64,000 bases of DNA from Streptomyces hyaluromycini (GCF_002217755.1 NZ_BCFL01000025.1:241356-305355); one strand, 5' to 3'. Counted from the stretch's first letter, positions 9,044 to 20,235 are shown. Notes: generated by a model not told the origin, from the sequence alone. Program-made: numbers and translations.

Positions 9044-10357
9044 TCAACTACCGTTTCCGGGCTGTCCGTTCTGATCAGCAAGGGCGGCCGGAGTGAGCGG
9101 ATTCATAGCGGTGACGTCACGCGGGGCGATGGAGAAGCCCTGCCAGTGGACCGGCATCGGCTGCTGGTCCTCGTCGCGCGCGATGTGGTGGAAACCGACG
9201 TTCACCCAGACCACGGGGTTGGTGAGGGTCTGCCCGTTGACGAACTTGTCGACGGTCTTGGGGTGACCGCTCGCGCAGCCCGGGTTGTTGCTGGCGAACA
9301 GCTCGCACTTGTCGTACTGGGTGAAGTAGACGTCGTGCGAAGTGAACGCGTGGCCCGGGTACTTGCTGCTGGCGCCCCGGACGATCTCGTACGAACGCGC
9401 GTGCCCGTCCTTGTTCTTGCCGGCCGTGCTGACCACCCGCCACCAGCGCATGTTCTCGGCGTCACCGGCGAGTTCCTTGGTGACATTGGTACGGGTGGTC
9501 TTGTTGGTGGGCGCCTCCTGGCCGTGGGCCGGTGCGCTGACCTTCGAGTCGTACTGCTCGATACGGCTCTTGGAGGAGCCGTCGAGGTCGAAGTCCAGCT
9601 TCCAGAACACGTTGTGGGCGTGGCTGGTGGCGTAGGCGTGGGCGCCCTTGCCGATCGGCCAGCCGCGGCCGTCCCCGGCGTCGTAGTCGCCCGGGGAGAG
9701 GCTGCCGGTGGCGCCGACGTTCATGTTGATCGTGCCGTCGTCCTGGAACCGCCACTCGGTCATGTACTCGTACCAGCCGACCTTGTTGACGGTGTAGATC
9801 AACAGGTCCTTGCCCTGCTGTTGGTACACCCGGTTGCCGGTGTCGGCCTGCATCCGGTAGGCGTGGCCGCGCGAACGGGTGGTGGTGCACAGGCCGTTGA
9901 CGTTGGGGTGGGCCGGATCCCAGGCCTCGGGGACCTTGACGGTCTTGATGGTGCCGCCGGGGCACTCGGCCGAGTCGAGCGGCACCAGGCCCTGGGCGAA
10001 GCCGAAGCCGGTCAGGTCGTCGTACTCGACGCTGCCGTCGTCGTAGGGGACGTCGATCTGGGCGAGGCGGGCGCTGGAGAGCACCTTGATGGGGGCCGGC
10101 TCGCCCTTGGGCTGGTAGGAGATGTGCTCCAGGACCAGTCCGGCCTTGCTGTCGTAGCGCCAGCACATCCGCCAGGTGGTGCCGGTGGAGAGCTTCTGCT
10201 CGATGCGGTACGCGGCGGAGCAGTCGGCGGCGGCCGCGGCGGCCTTCGGCTGGGCGACGGCGGGTCCGGCCGCGCTGGTCACGCCGGCGGCCAGCGCGGC
10301 CGCGGACAGGCCGACGGCGGCCGTCCTGCGGGCACGGCGGATTCTGTTCGGGTGCAT
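9044..10357 (-). CDS. Secreted copper amine oxidase catalytic-domain protein
   Basis: 437 residues: a basic signal peptide (about 1-36) then the catalytic domain of copper amine oxidases, which oxidise primary amines to aldehydes with H2O2. Copper ligands fit H246 and H248 (SHAHNVFWKLDFDLDG) and H391 (GFHHIARDEDQQPMPV). The Tyr that becomes the TPQ cofactor would be Y196, but its setting is W-Y-E-Y rather than the usual N-Y-D/E-Y. Known family members run to about 640 residues with N-terminal N2 and N3 domains; these are missing here and seem to be supplied by the gene 64 bases upstream. Activity is therefore likely but not certain. Confidence 0.75.
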   Translation of the reverse strand: MHPNRIRRARRTAAVGLSAAALAAGVTSAAGPAVAQPKAAAAAADCSAAYRIEQKLSTGTTWRMCWRYDSKAGLVLEHISYQPKGEPAPIKVLSSARLAQIDVPYDDGSVEYDDLTGFGFAQGLVPLDSAECPGGTIKTVKVPEAWDPAHPNVNGLCTTTRSRGHAYRMQADTGNRVYQQQGKDLLIYTVNKVGWYEYMTEWRFQDDGTINMNVGATGSLSPGDYDAGDGRGWPIGKGAHAYATSHAHNVFWKLDFDLDGSSKSRIEQYDSKVSAPAHGQEAPTNKTTRTNVTKELAGDAENMRWWRVVSTAGKNKDGHARSYEIVRGASSKYPGHAFTSHDVYFTQYDKCELFASNNPGCASGHPKTVDKFVNGQTLTNPVVWVNVGFHHIARDEDQQPMPVHWQGFSIAPRDVTAMNPLTPAALADQNGQPGNGS

Positions 10358-10421
10358 GACGAAGTGACTCCTGGTACGGGAGATGCAGGGTGAAAGTGGA
10401 AAGGTGAACGGAAGGGCCGGC

Positions 10422-11237
10422 TCAGCGGCCGAGCTTCACGACCTTGCGCGCGCTGAGGTCGACGATGAGCGACCTGGCGTCGATCCACGGCCCGTTCTTG
10501 ACCTTCGGGAAGAGCCGCACGCAGCGGTGTTCGCCGCACTTGTCGAGCGCGGCCGGCTGGGCGCCCGGAGTGGCACGGTAGACCGCGCTGTTGAGCAGCA
10601 GCTGCTGTTCCGGGTCGGTCAGCTCGGTGCCGGTGGCGTCCTTGAAGTCCGCCTTCAGGCCGGCGCCGAGCGGATCGGCGATCAGCACCTTGAGGGCCTC
10701 GACGTTCTCGTCGTGGCTGAGCGGCGGCTGCACGCCCGTGCGGCTGGTGGTCTGCTCGACCTTGCCGGTGTCCAGGTTGACGGTCCGGGTGACGAGGGTG
10801 TCGTCCCGGTAGTCGTAGAACGTCACGTCCGCACGGCGCGGCGCGTTCGTGGCGTCCAGTTCGTTCGCGTCCGGCTCGGCGAGATCGACGCTGAGTCGCT
10901 CCGGGCCGCGCCGGCCCTCGACGTTCTCCCCGGCGCTGAACATCTGCTTGGTCAGAGCGAGTTGTTCGACGCGCTTGGTCTCGTCGTCGGTCAGCGGGTC
11001 GCTGCCCGTGCCCTTCTTCCCCTCGGCCGGCGCCTGTTCCACCACGCCCGGCTTGACGGCGCCCTGGCCCTGCCCCGCCTGCTGCGCGGCCGCCGCCGCG
11101 CTCCCGTCACTGCCTCCCGACTCGTTCGCCCCTGCCGTACCCGGCAGGGTGATCCCGACCATCACGGCGGTCCCCGCTACCGCCAGCCCCGCACCGGCCA
11201 CCACTTTGCCCAGATGGCGATGCACTATCTTGCGCAC
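10422..11237 (-). CDS. Secreted protein resembling copper amine oxidase N2/N3 domains
   Basis: 271 residues with a hydrophobic N-terminal export signal and an Ala/Gln/Gly-rich linker. The body (from about residue 75) reads like the non-catalytic N2/N3 domains of copper amine oxidases: DPLTDDE near the start, an R-A-D-V-x-F-Y-D strand pair, GVQPPLSHDENVEALKVL, a CGEHRC pair, and a closing VDLSARKVV strand. It is the first gene of a two-gene operon with the catalytic-domain protein. Added together the two are about the size of one normal oxidase. It could instead be a chaperone or binding partner that only shares this fold. Confidence 0.6.
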   Translation of the reverse strand: MRKIVHRHLGKVVAGAGLAVAGTAVMVGITLPGTAGANESGGSDGSAAAAAQQAGQGQGAVKPGVVEQAPAEGKKGTGSDPLTDDETKRVEQLALTKQMFSAGENVEGRRGPERLSVDLAEPDANELDATNAPRRADVTFYDYRDDTLVTRTVNLDTGKVEQTTSRTGVQPPLSHDENVEALKVLIADPLGAGLKADFKDATGTELTDPEQQLLLNSAVYRATPGAQPAALDKCGEHRCVRLFPKVKNGPWIDARSLIVDLSARKVVKLGR

Positions 11238-11433
11238 ATCTTCCCCTTACTCCCCCTTGGTCACAGGGAGTACGTGTATGCCCCACTGGTTCGGCACACT
11301 TCGCCACATGGGCCACTGTGTGCACTGGTCGCCGGGTAAGAGGGGTGCAAGTCAGATGGGGTTCCATTACTTTCGGGCAGACTCATGACCAAGGCGCCCT
11401 CGGGCGCAGGACACACCTGGAAGAGTCGACTTC

Positions 11434-13542
<2,109 letters not shown>

Positions 13543-13544
13543 AC

Positions 13545-13612
13545 GCGCCCCTTCAGGGGCGCGGGGCTGTATTCGATGTGCGGCTACCGCCGCGTGAGCG
13601 CGATCAACCCCC
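13545..13612 (+). repeat. Dispersed intergenic palindromic element, copy B
   Basis: Starts three bases after the glgX stop with GCGCCCC-TTCA-GGGGCGC, then GCGGCTACCGCCGCG and GCGCGATCAACCCC, a slightly decayed version of the copy A modules. It separates glgX from treY and may attenuate or end the glgX transcript. Confidence 0.7.
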
Positions 13613-13664
13613 ACCGGGCCCGCACTGTGACACAAAAACAAACGAGACGGGTACATACGTCCGC

Positions 13665-16016
13665 ATGACAGCCGAGCGAACTGCCCTCACCACGCCGACG
13701 GCCACCTACCGACTCCAGCTCCAGCCCAGCTTCCCCTTCTCGGCGGCTTCCTCGGCCGTGCCGTATCTCGCCTCGCTCGGCATCTCCCACCTCCACCTCT
13801 CCCCCGTCCTGGAGGCCGTCCCCGGCTCCACCCACGGCTACGACGTCGTGGACCACGCGCGCGTGCGTGAGGAACTCGGCGGCGAGGACGGGCTCCGCGC
13901 ACTCGCGCGTACCGCGCGGGAACACGGTCTCGGCCTCGTCGCCGACATCGTGCCGAACCACATGGCCATGTCCCCCCGCCACAACCACGCCCTGTGGGAG
14001 GTACTGCGGGAGGGCCCGAAGTCGCCGTACGCGCGCTGGTTCGACGTCGACTGGGAGGCACAGGGCGGGCAGCTGCTGGTGCCGGTGCTGGGCGGCCCGG
14101 TCGGCGAGGTGCTCGGGCAGCTGGTGGTCGACGGGGACGTCCTGCGCTACCACGAGCACGCCTTCCCGCTCCGCGCGGGCACCGCGGACCTGCCGCTGCC
14201 GGAGTTGCTGGACGCCCAGTGGTACCGCCCGGTGTGGTGGCGGCTGGCCCGTACCGAGCTGAACTACCGGCGGTTCTTCAGCATCTCGGAGCTGATCGGG
14301 GTGCGGGTGGAGGACCCGGAGGTGTTCGAGGCCACCCATGGCAAGATCCTCCAGCTGCTGCACGAGGGCGTGCTGGACGGGCTGCGCGTCGACCATCCCG
14401 ACGGGCTCGCCGACCCCGACGGCTATCTCGCGCGGCTGCACGAGGCGACCGGCGGGCGCTGGACGGTCGTGGAGAAGATCCTGGCCGACGGCGAGCAGCT
14501 GCCGGCCGGCTGGCCGGTCGCGGGGACCACCGGGTACGACGCCCTGCGGCACGTGGACGGCCTGTTCACGGATCCCGCGGGCGCCGGTGAACTGCTGGGC
14601 CAGTACCGGAGGTTCGCGGCCCCGCAGACGGACCGGGGCGGCGACTGGGCGGCCACCGTGCGGCGGGCGGCGTACAAGGTGATCACGCACGAGCTGGCGG
14701 CCGAGACGGACCGGCTGACGCGGGTGGCCACGCGCGCGTGCGCGACCTCGCCGGATCCCGCCCTGCGCGACCGGGCGCCCTGGGCGCTGCGCACCGCGCT
14801 GCAGGAGCTGCTGGTGCGGATGCGGGTGTACCGGCCGTACGCCTCCGGTGAGGTGTCCGCCGTGGTCACCGCGGAGGCGGCCGAGGAGGCCCGGCGGGCC
14901 TTCGTGGTGCCCGCGGAGGGCGGGGCGGTGGACGTGGTGCGCGGGCTGCTCCTGGCGGGGGACGGGCCGGGGCTCGCGGAGTTCCGGACGCGGTTCGCGC
15001 AGACCGCCTCGGCGCTGCGGGCCAAGTCCGTGGAGGACACGGCGTTCTACCGCTATGTGCCGCTGCTGTCGGCGACCGAGGTGGGCGGGGACCCGGGCAG
15101 CCCGGGCGTCTGCCCCGACGCCTTCCACGCGTACTGCGCGCGCGTGCAGCGCGACTGGCCGCTGACCGGGACGGTGGTGACGACGCACGACACCAAGCGC
15201 AGCGCCGATGTGCGGGCCGCCCTGGCGGTGCTGACGGAGTGTCCGGAGCGCTGGGCGGACGTGCTGACCGAGGTGACCCTGGACGGGGAGGGGGTGCCGG
15301 ACGCGCAGCTGGCCTGGGCGGCCTGGCAGACGGTGTTCGGGCTCGGTCCTGCGGCCCCGGAGCGGGTGCGGGGAGCGCTGGTGAAGCATGTGCGGGAGGC
15401 GGGCCTGTACACGAGCTGGACGGAGCAGGAGCCGCCGTACGAGGAGGCGGTGGTCTCGTTCGTCGCGGCGGGGCCGTGCGGGGTGCCAGGAGAGCGCGTG
15501 GCGGCCTTCCGGGCCTCGCTGGGGCCGCACGTCCGGGCGAACGTGCTGGGGACGGCCCTGGTCCATCTGACGATGCCGGGGGTGCCGGACGTCTACCAGG
15601 GCACGGAGGGCGAGTACCGGGCGCTGGTGGACCCGGACAACCGGCGGCCGGTCTCCTTCCCGCCGGCACACCCGGGCGAGAAGGACGCGGTGACGGCGGC
15701 GGCGCTGCGGCTGCGGGCGCGGCGCCCGGACGCCTTCGGGGACACGGCGACGTATGCGCCGCTGACGGCCGAGGGGCCGGCCGCGGCGCACTGTCTCGCG
15801 TTCGCGCGCTCCGGGGAGGTGGTCACGGCGGTGACCCGCCTGTCGCTGCGGCTGGCCTCGGCGGGCGGCTGGCGGGACACGGTCCTGCCGCTGCCGCCGG
15901 GGCGGTGGGCCGACGTGCTCGCGCCGGGGCGGGAGTTCACGGGTCACGCGCGCGTGGGCGAGCTCTTCGCGAGGCTGCCGGTGGCGCTGCTGGAGCGGGT
16001 GGAAGACGGGAACTGA
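13665..16016 (+). CDS. treY: Maltooligosyl trehalose synthase TreY
   Basis: Intramolecular transglucosylase that turns the reducing end of a maltooligosaccharide into an alpha,alpha-1,1 (trehalosyl) end. The 783-residue protein has the GH13_26 features: TYRLQLQPSFPF at the start, LASLGISHLHLSPVL, VADIVPNHMA, the nucleophile segment LDGLRVDHPDGL (about residues 239-250), and the C-terminal MPGVPDVYQGTE. I placed the start at ATG 13665, directly before the conserved TATYRLQL; only a weak GAGACGGG lies upstream. It works between GlgX and TreZ. The gene has the same high-GC third-position bias as its neighbours. Confidence 0.95.
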   Translation: MTAERTALTTPTATYRLQLQPSFPFSAASSAVPYLASLGISHLHLSPVLEAVPGSTHGYDVVDHARVREELGGEDGLRALARTAREHGLGLVADIVPNHMAMSPRHNHALWEVLREGPKSPYARWFDVDWEAQGGQLLVPVLGGPVGEVLGQLVVDGDVLRYHEHAFPLRAGTADLPLPELLDAQWYRPVWWRLARTELNYRRFFSISELIGVRVEDPEVFEATHGKILQLLHEGVLDGLRVDHPDGLADPDGYLARLHEATGGRWTVVEKILADGEQLPAGWPVAGTTGYDALRHVDGLFTDPAGAGELLGQYRRFAAPQTDRGGDWAATVRRAAYKVITHELAAETDRLTRVATRACATSPDPALRDRAPWALRTALQELLVRMRVYRPYASGEVSAVVTAEAAEEARRAFVVPAEGGAVDVVRGLLLAGDGPGLAEFRTRFAQTASALRAKSVEDTAFYRYVPLLSATEVGGDPGSPGVCPDAFHAYCARVQRDWPLTGTVVTTHDTKRSADVRAALAVLTECPERWADVLTEVTLDGEGVPDAQLAWAAWQTVFGLGPAAPERVRGALVKHVREAGLYTSWTEQEPPYEEAVVSFVAAGPCGVPGERVAAFRASLGPHVRANVLGTALVHLTMPGVPDVYQGTEGEYRALVDPDNRRPVSFPPAHPGEKDAVTAAALRLRARRPDAFGDTATYAPLTAEGPAAAHCLAFARSGEVVTAVTRLSLRLASAGGWRDTVLPLPPGRWADVLAPGREFTGHARVGELFARLPVALLERVEDGN

Positions 16017-16023
16017 CGACAGA

Positions 16024-16043
16024 ATTCACTCGTACGAGTGAAT
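16024..16043. promoter_or_regulatory. Perfect 20-bp palindrome after treY
   Basis: ATTCACTCGTACGAGTGAAT is its own reverse complement over 20 bases, eight bases after the treY stop and about 195 before the M14 gene. There is no loop, so it looks like a protein-binding site rather than a terminator. The binding factor is unknown. Confidence 0.5.
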
Positions 16044-16237
16044 ATGTGGCCGATTCGTCGAATTACTGAAACTCGCCGGGCGCGGACCGCGTCGGTTATC
16101 GGCGCGCGGAGTCGTTCCGCGCCCCGTAATGGCTTCGCACCCCCAACAGGCGACAACCGCCCCGCCGGCCGTCCGCACACGCCTCCGGGCGCCCCCTGGA
16201 GCCTCCCCCGGGAGGTTCTTGACAGTTCACCTATGCC

Positions 16238-17539
16238 GTGCGGGACTGGGGAATGCGAAGCCGGGCGGACAAGTCGGGGGTGAGTCTCCTGCCGGAGCTG
16301 CGTTACCCCAGTGTTCCCGAACTCGTCGCAACCGCCCGGGCGTTGGCCGCTCACCGGCCCGGCCTGTGCACGTTGCGGCAGATCGGCGTCTCCCGCGCGG
16401 GCAGACCGCTGCACCTGCTGTCCGTCGGGCACGCCCGGCGCGCGGTGCTGGTGGTCGCGGGCGCCCACGCCAACGAGCCGACGGGGGGCGGCACCCTCCA
16501 GGTACTGGCCGAACGGGTGCTGCACGAGCGGGACCTGCGGGCGGAGAACTCCTGGCACTTCCTGCTGTGCGCGGACCCGGACGGGGCGAGCCTGCACGTC
16601 ACCCCGGCCCCGCGCAGCCTGCTCGACTACCACCTCGGCTTCTACCGGCCGGCGGGCCCGGAGCAGCCGGAGTGGTCGCCGTCGGTACTGCCGCCGGACC
16701 GGCTGCCGCCCGAGACCCGGGCCCTGCTCGGGGTGATCGACGAGCTGCGCCCCTACCTCCAGGTGACGCTGCACGGCACCGATCTGGGCGGCAGCTGGGT
16801 GCAGTTGACGAGGGACGTGCCGGGGCTCGCCGAACCGTTCGCCAAGTCCGCGGCGGAGCTGCACATACCGGTGGAGACGGGTGCCTCGGACGCCGCGGGC
16901 TGGCCGCACTCGGGGCCCGGAGTGCGGGTGATGCCCGGTCCGGAGACGGGGGTGGCGTACCCGAGCATGCCCGACGACGCGCGGCACAGCACCTGGTACC
17001 ACGCGCACCGCTACGGCGGTCTGACGGCCGTGGTCGAGGTGCCGATGTGGGCGAGCGACCTGGTCGACGACCCGGCGCCGCACCCGGCGCCGGCGGCGGC
17101 GATGCGCCGGCTGGCGCGCCGGCTGCTGCAGGACTCGCGGGAGGTGGAGCGGGTGCTGGCCGAGGTGCTGCCCCGGCTGGACGGCCTGAGCGGCCTGGAC
17201 GGGCCGCTGCTGCGGGCGGCCCGCTGGGCGCTGGGGCTGATCCCCGGGCTGGCCGAGGACTGGATCCAGCGGCCGCCGGTCGACACCACGATGGCGTACG
17301 TCGGCAGCGTGGACGCCTTCGGGCGGCGGCTGCCGTTGCGGGCCGCGTCAATGCTGCTGCGGGTGCTGCGGGAGGCGGACGACCGCGCGGCGCCGCGGCT
17401 GGAGGAGCTGGTTGCCTCCTGGTGCGAGGCCTACGGCGAGCGTTTCCGGGCCCGCTGGGTACCGCTGGAACGCCAGGTGGAGCACCAGTCCCGGACGGTA
17501 CTGGCGGCCGCACAGCACGCGCGTGAGCAGGCGGCGTGA
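16238..17539 (+). CDS. M14-family zinc carboxypeptidase, copy 1
   Basis: 433-residue peptidase of the M14 (carboxypeptidase A) fold. The HxxE zinc motif is GAHANEPTGG (about residues 75-84), the third zinc ligand is probably the His of TLHGTDLGG (about 176), and the catalytic Glu fits TAVVEVPMW (about 267). There is no clear signal peptide, so it is likely cytoplasmic. A GTG at 16238 is the start. A paralogue with the same motifs sits 460 bases away in the opposite orientation (18001-19368), with the SSI gene between them. Such proteins may trim peptides or peptidoglycan; the substrate is unknown. Confidence 0.85.
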   Translation: MRDWGMRSRADKSGVSLLPELRYPSVPELVATARALAAHRPGLCTLRQIGVSRAGRPLHLLSVGHARRAVLVVAGAHANEPTGGGTLQVLAERVLHERDLRAENSWHFLLCADPDGASLHVTPAPRSLLDYHLGFYRPAGPEQPEWSPSVLPPDRLPPETRALLGVIDELRPYLQVTLHGTDLGGSWVQLTRDVPGLAEPFAKSAAELHIPVETGASDAAGWPHSGPGVRVMPGPETGVAYPSMPDDARHSTWYHAHRYGGLTAVVEVPMWASDLVDDPAPHPAPAAAMRRLARRLLQDSREVERVLAEVLPRLDGLSGLDGPLLRAARWALGLIPGLAEDWIQRPPVDTTMAYVGSVDAFGRRLPLRAASMLLRVLREADDRAAPRLEELVASWCEAYGERFRARWVPLERQVEHQSRTVLAAAQHAREQAA

Positions 17540-17587
17540 GGCCCGGGGCCGGCCCGGGGGCCGCACGCCGCCGCCGGGGCCGGCCGG

Positions 17588-18004
17588 TCAGCCGTCGAGG
17601 GCGAAGACCGGACCCGTCCGGGCCGCCAGCTGGCAGGAGTTCGAGAACGTCTCGCGGTACTCGATCGGCCGGCCGTTCCACTGCCCGCGCGCCTGGGCGG
17701 TCACCGGGGCGTAGACCATCGGGCACAGCGCGTCCTTGGCCGGGGTGACGCGGGCGATGTCACCGCCCACCGCGTCGAGTTCGGCGCACGCCTCGGCCGC
17801 GCGGGAGTGCCCCTGCGGCGGGTCGCACAGCAGCAGCGTGCCGCGCGTGTCGCTGGAGTGGCTGTCGCCCTTGGTGACGGTCAGGTACAGGTAGTCGCCG
17901 TCACGCGCCGCGCCCGGCGCGGCCTGGGCCGGTCCGGCGGCGAGAAGGGCGGCGGCCGCCAGCAGGGCACCGCCGGCCGCTGTCGCTTTGCTGAGATGCG
18001 TCAT
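17588..18004 (-). CDS. Subtilisin inhibitor-like (SSI family) secreted serine protease inhibitor
   Basis: 138 residues: a signal peptide ending near AQA, then an SSI domain. SSI proteins are secreted dimers that block subtilisins and trypsin-like proteases. Four Cys are placed as in SSI (LLCDPP, EACAEL, LCPMVY, NSCQLA), giving two disulfides. The reactive loop CPMVYAP has Met at P1, as in S. albogriseolus SSI, which favours subtilisin-like targets. Its ATG overlaps the stop of the upstream M14 carboxypeptidase by four bases (ATGA), an unusual pairing for an SSI gene. Identity is firm; the natural target protease is not known. Confidence 0.9.
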   Translation of the reverse strand: MTHLSKATAAGGALLAAAALLAAGPAQAAPGAARDGDYLYLTVTKGDSHSSDTRGTLLLCDPPQGHSRAAEACAELDAVGGDIARVTPAKDALCPMVYAPVTAQARGQWNGRPIEYRETFSNSCQLAARTGPVFALDG

Positions 18005-19368
18005 TCCCCGTGCATCGGCACGACGGGCTCGGTCCCCCAGCCCGGCTCACCCGATCGAGCACGCACGCGCGCGTGGCGGTGGGCCAGTTCGAACGCGCTC
18101 AGGACCACACGTGTCTGGTACTCGGCCTGGCGTGCGACCGGGATCCAGCGCGCGCCGAGGGTGTCGTGGTAGTCCGCGCACCAGGTGTCGATCAGCCGGT
18201 CCAGGTCGGGCAGGGCGGCGGCGGGGTCGTGGCCGGTGCTGCGCAGGAGCTGGTGCAGCAGTCCGGCGGCGCGCAGGGCCAGCCGCCGCCCGGCGATGCG
18301 CAGGGCGGCCAGGTGGGCCGAGCTGAGCGGGGGCAGCGGGCGGGCGCTGCCGGCGTCCGTGTCGGGGTCCCAGGCGTCGGCGAGGACGGGACAGACGAGC
18401 AGGTGGTCGTCGACCGGCGCGAGCAGCCGGGCCGCGTCCGGCGCCGCGGACAGCTGCGTCCTGACCCGGGCCAGGACGCCGTCCAGGAGGTCCGTGTCGC
18501 GCCGCAGGGTCCGGCTGACGGCGCGCAGCACCGCGTCCCGGTCGGCGGGCGGTGTGCCGTCCTGGACGGCGGCCACGCCCCACATGGGCGCCTCGACGAT
18601 GGCGGTGACGGTGCCGTGCCGGTACGGGTGGAACCAGGTGGACTCGACGGCGGCCTCGGTGAGGGCGGCGGCCAGGTCGCCCCGGCGGGGCGGCGGGACG
18701 CGGTAGACGGCCGGGCCCAGGGTGGGCCAGTACAGGGTGTCGTAGGCGCCCAGTTCGCGGGGGATGCCGAGCCGGGTCGCGGTGTGCGCGAGGCGCCGGT
18801 CGAGGCCCGGCAGGTCGCGGGTCAGCTCGACGAAGCCGCCGCCGACGTCGACGCCGTGCAGTGAGCACTGGAGGAACGGCCGCAGCTCGTCCTGGAGGTC
18901 GAGCAGCGCCCTGGTCTCGGGCAGTGCGGCCGCGTCCGCCCCGTCGGGCAGCCATTCGGGCTGCTCCAGGAAGCCGGGCCGGAAGAAGTTCCGGAAGTAG
19001 TGGCCCAGGGTGTACGGCCCGGCCAGCCAGCCCTCGTTGCGGCGGGCGCCGTCGGGGTCCAGGCACAGCAGCAGGTTCCAGGTGACGTCCGCGTCCTCGG
19101 TGAGCCTCGGGTCGGCGAGGACCCGGTCGGCGAGGCGCAGCACGGTGGCACCGCCGACGGGTTCGTTGGCGTGCGGGCCTGCGACGACGAGGACGTGCCG
19201 GGCGCCGTGACCGATGGAAAGCAGCCACATCGGCGTGCCCGCGCGGGAGACGCCCGCCCTGCGCAGCCGGGCGTCCCGGGGGCGGTCGGCGACCAGTGCG
19301 GCCGCCCGCGAGGCGAGCTCGTCCACAGACGGATAGCGGTGGAGGGGCGGCAGGTCACACCTCCACAT
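18001..19368 (-). CDS. M14-family zinc carboxypeptidase, copy 2
   Basis: 455-residue paralogue of the M14 protein at 16238. The zinc motif is GPHANEPVGG (about residues 72-81), followed by SLHGVDVGGGF (third zinc ligand) and TAIVEAPMWG (catalytic Glu). Most of the length aligns by eye, including the RYPSVDEL start and the ARWIPVARQAEYQTRVV end, so one copy probably arose by inverted duplication and then diverged widely. No signal peptide is seen. It is the first gene of a two-gene operon with the SSI inhibitor, overlapping it by four bases. No clear ribosome site precedes the ATG at 19368. Confidence 0.85.
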   Translation of the reverse strand: MWRCDLPPLHRYPSVDELASRAAALVADRPRDARLRRAGVSRAGTPMWLLSIGHGARHVLVVAGPHANEPVGGATVLRLADRVLADPRLTEDADVTWNLLLCLDPDGARRNEGWLAGPYTLGHYFRNFFRPGFLEQPEWLPDGADAAALPETRALLDLQDELRPFLQCSLHGVDVGGGFVELTRDLPGLDRRLAHTATRLGIPRELGAYDTLYWPTLGPAVYRVPPPRRGDLAAALTEAAVESTWFHPYRHGTVTAIVEAPMWGVAAVQDGTPPADRDAVLRAVSRTLRRDTDLLDGVLARVRTQLSAAPDAARLLAPVDDHLLVCPVLADAWDPDTDAGSARPLPPLSSAHLAALRIAGRRLALRAAGLLHQLLRSTGHDPAAALPDLDRLIDTWCADYHDTLGARWIPVARQAEYQTRVVLSAFELAHRHARVRARSGEPGWGTEPVVPMHGE

Positions 19369-19508
19369 TGCGGTGCCGTCGATTCACATGGTGTGCATGG
19401 TGCACGCACAGTCAGTCACGACTTGAGGGGTACGTCAACACCACGACGGACAAACACTTTTCGGCCACCGCGCGGGACGGTTCAGATGGCGGGGGACCGG
19501 CCCGGGGT

Positions 19509-20060
19509 TCAGTCGCTCGCGAGCCGGAAGGCCATCCGGCCGAAGCCGACCTGGTCGCCCTCGCGGACGACGGCGGCGCCGGTCACCCGGCGGCCGTTCA
19601 CGGTCGTGCCGTTGGTGGAGCCGAGGTCCCGCAGGACCCACCGGCCGCCCTGGTGGCGGAGTTCGGCGTGCACCCGGGAGACAGTCTCGTGGTTGAGCCG
19701 CAGCCCGTTGGCGGGGTCGCGGCCGATGCGCAGCGGGTGACCGTTGCCCGGCTGCGGCAGCAGCAGCTTGGGCAGCCGCTCGGCCTGCCAGGCCCGGCGC
19801 AGCCGTACGGTGAAGCCGGAGACGGCCTCGACCGTGCCGAAGAGCACGCGCGCGAAGCGGCTCTCCTGGGGCAGGTCGGCGGTGAGCGCGGCGAGTTCTT
19901 CGGCGCGGCGGGCGGCGAGCGCCAGCTCCATGCGGCGCACGAACGTGTCGTGCGACAGCCGTCCCATGGCGACGCCGTCACGCAGCACGCTCAGCGCCTT
20001 GTCACGCTCCGCGTCGGACAGCCGCGCGGGGTAGGTGTGGAACTCGAAGGACGACGTCAC
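19509..20060 (-). CDS. DUF1707 plus FHA-domain protein
   Basis: 183 residues. The N-terminal third (ARLSDAERDKALSVLRDGVAMGRLSHDTFVRRMELALAARR segment) is a DUF1707 (SHOCT-like) domain. The C-terminal half is an FHA domain with its phosphothreonine-binding pattern: LRIGRDPANGLRL, SRVHAELR and DLGSTNGT. FHA domains read phosphothreonines made by Ser/Thr kinases, but no kinase gene lies nearby, so its partner is encoded elsewhere. It starts at GTG 20060 and is divergent from treZ with 175 bases between. It is cytoplasmic by sequence. Confidence 0.9.
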   Translation of the reverse strand: MTSSFEFHTYPARLSDAERDKALSVLRDGVAMGRLSHDTFVRRMELALAARRAEELAALTADLPQESRFARVLFGTVEAVSGFTVRLRRAWQAERLPKLLLPQPGNGHPLRIGRDPANGLRLNHETVSRVHAELRHQGGRWVLRDLGSTNGTTVNGRRVTGAAVVREGDQVGFGRMAFRLASD

Positions 20061-20235
20061 GCTGCCGATTCTGAGTCAGTGAACCCCGGGTGTCCAGAAA
20101 ACGGGGAAACGGCCGTCACGCGCGCGTACGTACGGCGACACCCGCCGGGAAAGCCGGGATTCAAAAGCGGACTGATCGCTTTCGCGGCACGATGGACGGA
20201 CTACCTCACGATGAGCCAGACGAAGGGGACCGTCC

